DNA from: Notamacropus eugenii
Lineage: Eukaryota > Chordata > Mammalia > Diprotodontia > Macropodidae
NCBI RefSeq assembly: GCF_028372415.1
Contig: NC_092872.1
Span: 516,212,224-516,276,223, forward strand
Direction of reading: 5' to 3'
DNA length: 64,000 nucleotides
The notes beneath the pieces are model-generated. The model worked only from the letters and a program-made list of their open reading frames with translations, was not told the DNA's origin and searched no databases. Within the stretch, counting starts at the first letter, position 1, and each line of letters begins with the position of its first letter. The position numbers were made by a program, and so were the translations under genes. Positions 12,301 through 24,300 of this stretch are shown here, one piece after another.

Positions 12301-15300
12301 CGGATTCGTGAATGTTTTTATGAAGACTTTCCTCCTTTTTGCTGCTATAAACTAGTGCATGGCACCTCACTTTTTCTCTTCTGCACAGAGCTGAGAATGT
12401 ATGTGCTTACAAAGTAAAAATTACTAATAAAATCGTATGAATGCTTGAAATAGCAAAACTTAATTGCATGAATGTTGAGGATTGACTATACATGTGTGTA
12501 CGTATGTATCTGCATATCTGTGTCTATATCTCTCTATCTGAAAGCTGACTCTTGGGTAGCTTTTCAGTTGGCAAGCTCAAAGAAAGGCAAGAGTGGGTGG
12601 AAGGCTGACCTTGGAGTGAGGAATACCTGGGTTCGAGCTCTGCCTGTGGCACACACTGCCTGCATCCCAGCAAGTGCTCCCAGGCAGCTCTCTAGAACTT
12701 TAAGTTAAAGACCAATTGAAGATCTCCATTAGTGGAGGGAATTTCCATATCAGGAGTTCTTGGCACAAATGAAATCAAAAATCCAGAAGAAAAAGTGATT
12801 AGTACCACCCAACAGAGCTAGAAGGGACCTTAAGAGCTCACCCTGAAGAGACACCCTGACTAACTCCTTCATTTTACAGAAGAGCAAACTGGTTCCCTTA
12901 CAGATGATTTGCCCAAACAATAGATGTATATATTTTTTATTCTGCTGTCAGATGTGGCACCTTCCCTGCTCACATTAAACATTTATTCCTCTCAATACTG
13001 GTAGAGGAAGCTGTGGTTCTGACACTTTCTTCTTTCTTTTCATTCCTCATCACTTGGTAAAAGCTGACCCAGCGGTTTTTCATTGTCCAGTAGGCTTTTT
13101 AAAGCACCACTATGTTTTATGGCATCACTCCATTTTTTTTTTTTTTGCTTTATATCACTTCTGTTAGTTTTTTATAGCTTAATTTCCTTGCACGTTGGTC
13201 ATCTCCTGGCACTGGGGGTCTAAGCCTCCTTCACGTGTGTTCCATGACTCATCTCCATGCCTTTTCACTGACCCAGAGTACTCTTTCCTTCCTCACTTTC
13301 CCTCTTGGAATTCCCAGCTTCCCTCAAGATTCTGCTCTCTTAGCCACCTCTCTTGGCCTCTTCTGTCTCCACCCCACCTCCCACCCCAAGTACTAATTAA
13401 TGCCTTGTCCTCCTACTATACCATGAATGGTGTCTACTTTGTATGTATCTATTAAGCTCCTTGAGGGCAGAGATCGGTTCAGTTTTGTCTTTGTTCCACC
13501 AGTGCTGCATAGGGTGCCAGACTTTTGAAAAGTGAACGGTTATTTGCTTGTTGCTTGATTTGCAAGATAGTCTCACAAGGTTGCAGGCAAGATAGGGAGA
13601 GATGGATGTGGGCTGCAGTGTCCAGGAAGGCATCCTGAGGAGGTGGAATCCTGGGGGGTGGGCCAGGGCTGGAGGAGGCTCCTCAGGGATGAGAAAAAAA
13701 AAGAGCACCCCTGGTGCCCAGGCTCCTGGATTGACAGGTACCAGTTGCACTCTAGTCTGAACTACCTGGACAGCTCTTTAGTCTCTCCCACTGGGGGTTG
13801 GTCTCGGTATCTGGCAACACCAGGCAGAGCGCCCCTCCCCCCCAATATAGGCGTTTACCCTGGCACCATGTCCCCCATAAAGCTCTAGCTCCTAGCATAG
13901 CCTCTGGTACTTGGTCTGCCTGGCTGTAGAAAGCCAAACTAGAAACCAACAGCTGTTGAAACCAGAGAGGCTGATAATAGGCTTGATGTAAAAGCCTCAA
14001 CCTCTGCAAGGGCTCTCGCTGAGCAGAATGTGGTCACAGGTCACTTTCAGTTGAGGATGCCTTATCAAGTCTGTTGTAGAGGATATTCTTGTGAGGGTAC
14101 AGATTCCATGACAGCAGAAGACCTTTCTGGGAGGGCACAATGTCTGTCTCTTCTTGTGTCCGTAGTTCAGTCATTTTTCATATCTATGACCCCATTTGGG
14201 GATGGATGGTCATATTGGTAGTTTTTTGTGCAGAGATACTGAAGTTTGCCATTTCCTTCTCCAGCTTATTTTCTAGATGAGGAACTGAGGCAAGCAGGTT
14301 AAGTGATTTGCCCAGTGTCACTCAGTAAAAGCCTGGTCTGTAAAGCTGACTCCCCAGAGCAGGAGCGCAGGGGTCCCCAAAGTGATGACACCTTTAAAAG
14401 AATTGACGGAAGGGACTTTCTAGCAGACATCAAGGTGGGGGGAAGGGTTGATGCTAGTGGGGGGTGGTCTGCCTGGGCCAGAGCTGATGCTTTGAGGAAC
14501 CAAGAACTGGAGAGGTTAAAGAGGTAGCCATGTAATTCAAACTAGAGTGTGATTAGTGCCCAGGTACCACTAGGGGTCCTTAGCTGAATCTCTAAGGAAA
14601 GCAGGGAAATTGGATCGTTGTGAAACTGAGGCTTAGAGGCACCATTCTTTGACAGAATGACCGCGGACATTCTAGTAAAGCCTCAAGACTCCTAAGAATA
14701 AAGTTCTTAAATGCACAAAATAAAATACGTAAGATTAAAAAGGAAGCCAAAGGCTAGTGAAAATAAAGATAAAATTTCTTTTTTTTCCCCATCCAAGTTG
14801 AAGCATTTTTTCCCACTTTCCCATCAGAATCTATTCAGCGACCTCAGGTTAAGAAACTTGATCTGATTTTACAGAAGAGAGGACTAGAGAAGGAAGTGAC
14901 AAAGCTGACAGGTTGTTCCCTGATTTCCTATTTCTACTCTTTTCCACTAGTGGCCTCAGCTCTTGCACCAAGGGTTGCTTGTATCCAATTATGATATATT
15001 TGTTCAAGCTAAATGTTTTTTTTCCTCTTCCCAGGTCAGTTGAGAGTCGTTTAGCTTTGTCCTCTTCCCAGGTCCCACTGTGGAGGGTTAGTCTCTTCCT
15101 CATGTCCAGATTATTATTATTTTTTGGGGGGGAAGCAGTTGGGGTTAAGTGACTTGCCCAGGGTCACATAGCTAGTAAGTATCTGGGGTTAGATTTGAAC
15201 TCAGGTCCTCCTGACTTCAGGGCCAGTGCTCTATCCACCGTGCCACCTAGCTGCCCTGTCATTCTAGGTTTTTCAGACCTTTATCAACATGCGGTTATGA

Positions 15301-18300
15301 CCTCATGGCTCAGCAATTTTTCATCTTCCAACCAAGACATGGTACTGAACTGACCTGAGCTTGGCTGGCGTGGGGCAGGGGTAATGTGGGTTGCTATGAA
15401 ACAAAAGGATCTGAGCATAGAACTTTGTTCATGGAGCTACCAGCTTCTGTTGCCTGGCGTTTTTTCTTTACATGGATGTAGTAGCTTCACATTTTTCTTT
15501 CAAAAAATTTTTTTATTGGTAGATTTTATTTTTATATCACCTATATCTCCTCCCTTTCCCTTTCCCTTTCCTTCTCTACCTTCCCAGAGAGCCATCCCAT
15601 ATAATGAAGAATTATATTATTATATGATTCAAAAAAACACAAAACCAATGAATACATCTTAAAAAAACCTTTATATAATATCCCATACCTATGGGATGAC
15701 CCCCTCCTCCACCTCTGCAAAGGAGAGAAGGGAAATGTTTTCTTATGTCTTCTCTTGGGCCAAATTTGCTTTTGGTGATTTCACAACATTTGTTTCCAGT
15801 CATTTGTGATGATTCATTCTATTTTCATTGTTCTAAAAAATATATTTTTATTTTGTTAAATACATGTAAAATAATTTTTAACAGTCGTTTAAAAAATTTT
15901 GTGTTCCCAATTCTCTACCTCCTTCCCGCCCTTCCCCCCTCCTTGAGAAAGCAAGCAACCTATTTTCATTGTTATAATCATTGTGTATTTTATTTTCTTG
16001 ACTCTTCTTTACTTTGCATCAGTTTGTATAAGTCTTCTCAGTTTCTTTCTATTCAACATATAAATTGTTTCTTACAGTAAGGTAATATTCCTTTAACTTC
16101 ATGTGCCATAGTTTATTTAGCTGTTCCTCAGTTGATGGGTAGCTACTTTGTTACCACAAAAAAGCAGCTTTTCTTTCTTTTTAAAAATAATTAAATTTTA
16201 ATAATTTTTATTTAATTTTATTTTTATTAATTTTTATTTTATATAAATATTTATTTTTATTAATCATTTTAAATGAATTTTTAAACATAGATTTTTCTCT
16301 CTCATACCTTCATCACTATTGAAAAAACATATAAATATGCATAGCAAAGCAAAAACAAATTCCCACATTTATGTCTCATTCTATACTTGGCCCTCTATCC
16401 ACTGCACTACTCAGCTACCCCCAAAAGACCTAATTATCTGGTAATCACATTTCTAAGGTAGACCAGTACTCCAACGGTGGTATTAGAGGAAGGCCCCAGT
16501 ACAGCAACAGGTACAGATAGACTAGTGAAAAAAAATCTGTTGAGGTTTTCTGTGAAACATCAAAATAACAGTAATATCCTTTTTATTTTATTTTATTTCA
16601 TTTTTTGTAAAGGGTGTCTGAAGGTCCCTGAGGCTTGGCTAACACCCAGACCTCTCTCTTCTGCCTTCCTAGCCCATTTGATACAGAGAGCTTCTTGGTG
16701 TCCCCTGGAATCAGCAAGTTTTCTGTGGGCAGCAGAAAAGGCTCCTTGTATAACTGGACACCTCCGAATACCCCCAGCTTCAGGGAAAAGTATTATCTTG
16801 TGAGTATTTGAGACCATTCCCTCCTTCCTTCCCCCCAATTTAGCACAATACTCTAATGGTTACCTTCCCTATACTGGTTGGTGAGTACAGCAGTTTAATC
16901 CAGTCCCAGTCCTAACTGTGGGGAAGCTGTGACCATCTCAGACCAGAGGATGGAAAAGATGAGAGTTCAGTATGTTGCCAGCCTAATGTTTCCTTACCCC
17001 ATTTTTAGACCAACATGGTTCTTACTGCTGTTTTCCATCTTGATAGTTCCCTTTATTTTCATCACATGGAAAAAAGAAGACAGACTTATCATAGAATAAT
17101 ATATTTATAGCTGCAAAGATTCACTGAGACCATCTAGTCCAGGCCTGCATAACCTGTGACCCACCAAAGGATTTCAGGTGACCTGCAAAAAAAGTAGAAG
17201 AAACATCATCTAGGTTTTATGTGGGGTGCCCAAAATCCTTTGGCATGCCCGTGGGCTGTAAGAAGGCCCCAGGTGGTGCAGGCTTGTTCTAGTCCAACAT
17301 CACCACTTTACAGACAAAGAAACTGAGACCTGGGACAATGAAGTGAATTGCCCAAGGTCAACAAGGTAGTAGGTGGTAGAACTAGCTAGTATGAACTGAG
17401 GTCCTTTGACTTCAAACCCTGTACTGTTTTTTGTTTGTTTTTTTTTAATTTTTATGTTTGTAAGCAATCAGGGCCAAGTGACTTCTCCGGGGTTACACAA
17501 GTAATAAGTGTCTGAGGCCAGATTTGAAGGCAGGTCTTTCAGACTCCAGGCCCAGGTAGAGGGATAAGTGCTATTTTTACTGAACCATGTTACTGTTATG
17601 CTCCATCCCTGAGGTCAGAGACACTCAGACTATTGTGGCAAAGTTATAGCTAGTCATATTTTGATTTAATACAAAGAAGAACCTTGTAGTTAGAACTGTT
17701 CCTAAGTGGAATGGGCTTCCTCATAAAGAGATTAGTTCCTTGTCATTGGTGGTGTTTAAGTGGAAGCTAGATGATTGTCAGGAATTATGTAGGGGATCTT
17801 TCTGCTTGGGTGGGCTGGGGACGCTGAACCACATGACCCTGAAGGACCTATTCTACTCAGATTCTATGATTCAGTCTTTTCTTTTACCCTCTACATTTGT
17901 TGGAATCAGACCAGATTGACTAGCTAGTGCCCCTCTAATTAGGTTCCTTCTACTTTCTGGTACAATAGTAAAACTGCTATAGTAGAAATGTGGTCCATCA
18001 GTCCAGATGATAACCATTCCCCCTTCAGATTTATCCACACAGTCTTCCAGACAAAGCCAATCCACTCTTTCTGACTGAACATTGGTTGAGAGACCTTGCA
18101 GTAATCAGGTGGTGTGTTTCTTTGTGGGAAGAAAGAAGCCTGGAGAAGTTTCAATTTGAAATACTAACTATGGAGACAAAAACATAAAACAATCTTTTGG
18201 GAATTTCTACTTTGCTCCTGATTCGGGGAACAGTTGATGTTACCTGAGTAGGGTGTTTTTCTGTACATGCCTTCTCCTGGGACGGCAGGCTGGGAAATGG

Positions 18301-21300
18301 ATTGTAAACTACATAACGTGGAATAAATTGTTACCTGGGAGGGCTGAGTTTACTTAATTCAACAAATTCTGATAGGTTCCAGCAAGCAATAAAGCCTCAA
18401 ACATTAGCTGGAGGAGGGACTTTATGTCTCCTTCAAAGTCCAGAGAGACTGGCTCACCACCAAGGTAGTTGTAGAGTGATGAATTTGTCAGCTGACAGAA
18501 CTCTTGAACACCATTGTTTCCAAAGTCAAAGAGGATTGCAGTCTGTCAAGGAAGTACCTACTCTGATATAATCACAGTTCTTTGAAGTACAAAAAAGCAT
18601 ATGAGCTTTATAACGATAAAGGATAGAACATGGTTTGTTTGTTTTTTTAAAATCAATTAGAAGCCACTTGCACATCTTGGGATGGCTCTGTCACCTCTTC
18701 AGGGAGTAGCTGTATTGAAAGGGGGTACCTAAGATATTCCACCTTTATGTATTTATGGTGTTGGGATGATGAGACAGTGGTGTTCAAGGAAGCACTTCAG
18801 TAGCTACTGAAGCTTGCATTCACCCTGTCCCAGTCTCTTTTCCAGCAGCCGCAGCCAGGGCCAGAGGGCCAGAGGAATAGCCCCCCGCCTCCCTCTTTGT
18901 TGAGCTACCTGTCGGAGAGTGACTTGGGCATGCATCTTCGGGGGAAGAGCACCGAGCAGCCGGAGATGACTGAGGCGGATTCCTTCAGCTCAGATGACCC
19001 CAGAGAGACGGAGACGGGGACCTCGGCTTCGACCTCAGATGCGGGGTTCCCGCTCTGCGCGCCTTGTCCCGACGTTTCCATAGAAGAGGAGCCGCGGGCA
19101 CCGCCGGCTCCCGGCTCGGAGGGGGTCTCTCCGAAGACATCTCAAAGGGCTGAGGACTGGCACGCGGTGGGACCGAGCCAGCGGGACTTTGGAGCCCAGG
19201 ACCACGTGGAGCTGCTCCCCCCGAGCCTGCTTCGAGGCTCGCTGCTGCAGGAGGCTGTGAGGTGTGACAGTCGGCAAAGCCTGGGGGAGCAGGGAGAGGG
19301 GAAGCGCGAGGAGCCCACGGACGGCGCGAGCCCGGCTGTGGAGAAGCCCCTGCGGGAGGTTTTAGACCTGCTTAAACTGATGAATCCTAGGCAGACGCAA
19401 CTCCGGGAGCTGGAGTACCAGGTTCTCTGCTTCAGGGATCGATTAAAGGTATGACTTGTCTTTCTGCCATCCCTAATAAAGGCAGCTTGTGTTCATATAA
19501 TGCTTCAGGGAGACAAAGAATTTTCACTTCCATTGTCTCATGCCATTTAACCACAAACACTTTTTAACACCTACCGCGTACAGGACATTGTGCTCATGGC
19601 TTGTGGTGGTGGGGAGGGAATGCAGGATTGAGCCACCTCGGTCCCCATCCTTATGAAGCTTATAGTCTATTGGGAGACAGGGTGTAACTAGCACACAGAA
19701 AGTACACTGGGTGGGGATCACGTTTCTTGCCATCTCAGTGGGCAAGGGATAGAGGAGGGAGGAGGGAGAGAGGGCATTTGGAACTGAGAATAAAGAGTAA
19801 ATTTTTTTTTTTTTAAAGTAAAGAAAGTATATTAGATGCAGGGGAGGAGGGGGAATTACCACATGAGGTCCAAGGGAGACTATCCATTGAAGACAGAGAA
19901 AGATAGGGAGAAAGTGGAACTTGACTTTATTTTTAAAGAATGAGGGTACAGGCAAAGGGGAAGGCTTTTCAGTCAAAGGGGGAAATAAGCTATCTAAGGT
20001 CACTCAGGGACCTTTTATTTAGATTCATTTAGAACTTTTCTCTTCCCCTGTCTTATCATCATTGCTCATCATTTGAATAGTGCTTATTGTGGGTAACGCA
20101 CTGTGCTAAGTTTGTTACAGTTATCTCATTTAGTTCTCATAGTTTTATGTAGTAGGTGCTATTATTATCCTCATTTTACAGCTGAGGAAACTGGGGCAGA
20201 TGGGGTTAAGTGACTTGCTCAAGTTCACAGAGCTCATAAGTGCCTGAGGTCAGATTTGACCTTAGTTAGGGTCTTCCTAACTCCAGGCTTAGTACTCTGT
20301 TCACTGTGCCACCTAGCTGGCTCATTTCCCCTCAATTCCAGTATCTCTCAAGGCTATGGTAATTTTGAGACCTCAGATTAACCCCTAGTCTTGTAAATAA
20401 CCCCAGACTAAGAATAAAGAGATTTAGGTTTTAGCCTTGATTTTGCCACTTATTGGCTTGGGCAAGTCATTTTACCCTCTATAAATCTCAGTTTCATTGT
20501 CTGAAAAATGGGGATGATAATTTTGGCTTTATCTACCTCGTAGGGTTATTATCAGGATTAAATGAGCATCAGCCAGTAAACATTAAAACATCTACAGTGT
20601 GTCAAGCACTGTGCTAAGCACTGGAGATACAAAAGGAGGCAAGACCGTCCCTGCCCTGAAGGCACTTGAATGAAACCATTCTATAAATAGTAAGGAATAG
20701 GGGCTGGACCATGGTATACAAGGGAATACCCTGATGCAAGGACTTATCTTCTTGGAGGCTGTGTGACAGTTTGTGTCAGAGGTGGAATTTGAACCCTGGG
20801 TCTGACTGACTCAGCTGCTGGCTCTTTCTCCTCTCTCCCCTGCCGCTTGTCTCTTAACAGCTACAGAAAGGATTCTAGTGCCGCAGAAGCCCTTCAGTAC
20901 TCTGTGTGGATTTGGGAGGCAGGAAGATCTGGAGGCAATTAAGAGACCTGGTTTGAATCCTGGCCCTGGCACTTATTAGCTGTGTGATCATGGGCAGGAC
21001 ACCTCATCTATAAAATAGAGATAATAAATACCAGTACTGTCTCACAGGGTCTTTTTAAACAAAGTGCCACATAAAGCATTATTGGAAATCCATTATTATT
21101 GTGTATTTGCTATTTTGTAATTCAGCTGTCCTAGGCAGACAAGTGCTTTCCCCCTTGTATAGTCCTTCATGGAAGGGATTATTAAGCCTCCTGCTTTATT
21201 TTAGGGGTTTACTAGTCAATAAGTTTTGTTTGCTGTACAGCTTTGCATAGGAAGATTTTGGCCGCACTCATTTCAGTCTTCTAGCCAAATAATGTTCCTA

Positions 21301-24300
21301 GTCTAATGTTCATGGATACTGCTCTGAAGTCTTTCCCCCCCCCACTATTTTCTGATAGCCAAAGGTTACTAACCAGGAACATTCATCCATGGAGAGTTTG
21401 ATGGAGACCATATTGGAAAGTTTTGACTTTTTAAATGCTGACTTCAATTCAGATGAGCTTTCCCTATTTGGCAGTGGCCAGGCCCACAGCATAAAGTGAG
21501 TAGAACCCCAACCCCAGGGTGGCCTCCTCCTTTCCTAGAACTTCATTTCTAATTGGTTTCCTTTCTGTTGTCCAAATCTATCAGTTGCCCGGTTGGCATC
21601 AGCCTCTTCCATGGCCAGGTCTCAGAATGACTTGTCCTGGAGATAAAGTTGTTGAGGTTGGTTGGTGGTGGTTCACCCCTCATTCAGTGTGTAGCAAACC
21701 ACTTCTATCTGGGCCTCCTTCCTCCTTCTGTAAAATGCCTTAGACCATATGACCTTTAAGGTCCTTACTTATTCTGATATTCTGATTTTGAGTTTATAAT
21801 GGGATTATACATTTAAATTCTTATTAAGTAGCTTCCTTCCTTTCTTCTTTCCTTCCTCCCTCCCTTCTCTCTGTCCACATAGGATATCATACCCTTACCA
21901 GTGGGTGTAAAAGAAGTGTAAATTTTGATCCCTGAAACCTTATAAGATATCTTGAGGTTAAGGGCTAGATTTTTTCTTAAGGACCTTGCCTCAAATCCAA
22001 ATTACTCTAGCTCTCATTGATTGGCCAACAAAAGGTCCCAGCCCAAGCCTCACTTGGTCATTGTTCAGTCCCTAATGGCTCAGAGTGAGTGTCAATTGCA
22101 ATTGTTTCTGTTTTGGCCAGAAACCCTGAGGGTCTTTCCCTCCCAGGCTGACTTTTTTCTTTCTTTCTTTTTTAAAACTAGGTAAAAGAGGTCATTCTTT
22201 GCCTCATTTCTTTTTTTTTTTTTTAATTTTTTTATTTTTTTAATGTTTAACAATCACTGCCATACAATTGCGATTTTATCCCTCCCCACCCACCCCCCAC
22301 TACCTCCCTCCCTCCCCACGACTGCATACAATTCTGTATAGATTCTACATATACTTTCCTATTGAGTATATTTTCACTATAGTCATGCTATGTAGTCAGA
22401 CTAATATAAATGAAAGAATCCGTATAACAAATCAGAACATGATACACAAACAGATACACATACACAAACATGATCTGCTACATTATGTGAGTGACTTCCA
22501 TATTTCTCTCTCTGAGTGTGGAAGGCATTTTCTTTGCCTCATTTCTTACCTAGCCTTAATCGCTGAATGGGCATTGTCTCAGTCAAACTCTGAGACTTGG
22601 AAAAGAACTTAGCTTAAAAAGTCCAAGGTCTCTCACTGCATAGGGGCCATCTCCAGTCATCCTGATCTATTTCTTGCCACTGGACCCAGAGGACTCCAGA
22701 GAAGAGGGTGAGGCTGGTGACTTTGCACAGCCCTGCCTCACTGTAATCAAATTCACTTGCAAGCCATGGCATCACCTTCCTGATGTCATGGTCCTTTTTG
22801 AGAATGAAGGCCAAACAACATGAATCCCAACTGTCTTCTATCTTCAAGTGTTTTTCATTAGTTTTCCTTTCTGGGTCCCTTCTCAGTTTCTCTTTCTCTC
22901 TTTCTCTCTCTCGCTCTCGCTCTCTCTCTCTCTCTCTCTCTTGCCCTTGCCCTCGCCCTCGCTCTCATCCTCATCTCTGTGTCTGTCTCTCTGGTTTCTG
23001 TCTATCTCGCAGAACCTAGGGGGCAGTATTCTACATATAGTAGGCACATGGTAAATGCTTATTGAATGAAGACAATATAGACCCTTGGGACCTAGAGTTG
23101 TGTTCTATAATACAAAGGAGTAAGGGGTAGGGGAGGAATGGTTAAAATAGTAACCAGTTTCTTTCTCATGATCCAATTCAGTAATGGTGGCACTTCTCAG
23201 TCTCTGAAAGCATCAGCCAAAGAACTTACAGCAGGAATTCATGAGCTAGATGTGCTTTTGGTGATTCATCTCCATGTCTGCAAAGCTCTTTTACAGGTAA
23301 AGCATGGGGTTGGGAGCAACTTACCATTAATGCCAAGTGGGAAGAACAGGAGGAATGCCCAGCCATAAGCATTTATAATGTACAATGGGCAAGGTGCTGG
23401 AGATGCACATACAATGAATGACACAATCCCAGTTCTACAACACAAAGGGGAAGGGGAGAGGTTTGGTTTGGTATTGAGGAAGTGACAGGTCTGTATTATC
23501 CAGATGGTAGTCCCTCTTAACTACTCCTGTGAATTGCACTAAGTTACCTCTCTGGACCCATTTCCTCATCTGTACGAACACAGGAGTATATTAGATGATG
23601 TCTAAGGTCACTGTGCCAGATTCCTTTGAGGACAATGTAAATTATGTCTCTTCTGTTTGTACAGAGCATTTCCAAAATAGTAGCTAAGTGGCCTGGTGGC
23701 TAGAGCACTGGAGCTGGAGTGAAGAACACCTGAGTTCAAATCCTGTCCAGTTGCTTAATAACTGAGCCACTTAGCCTTTATCTACCTCTATTCCCTTATC
23801 TGTAAAATGGGGTTATAATAGCACCTACCTTTCAGGGCTGATGTGAAGATAAGTAAAGATAAAATGAAATAACCTGTGTAAGGCACTTTACAAACCTTAA
23901 AGTACCATATAAGTACCATATACTAATTATTATTATTATTATTATCAGTGATTATAAAGTCAAGCCCCCCCTAACCCTGAGGAGTAAAATCAGTTTGGAT
24001 GCTTTACCAGGATAGGTCTAGGTCTCTCAAAGCATGGCTATGAATGATTTCAAATGGGTTTTTACTAGCTCTGTCCTTGAGGCAACATGGACTGTTTTCT
24101 AGAAACTGATGTGCCCCAACTTGTCAAGACTGGTCCAGGAAAGCCTTCTGGACGAGGTGTTACAGCAGAAGGAGGTTCTGGAGAAGCTGTCTACTCTCGA
24201 TGTGGAGAAGGTCAGGAGCGCTACGTCTGCTGATGAGCGTATGTAGCCTCACAGAATCTACACTTGCTCACAAGCCATGGGGAATACTGGGTGACACGTA

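Noticed and set aside
18897..19454. Separate 185-residue gene
   Set aside because: It is the in-frame body of the large RIPOR3 exon; its apparent stop is in the intron after the GTATGA donor.
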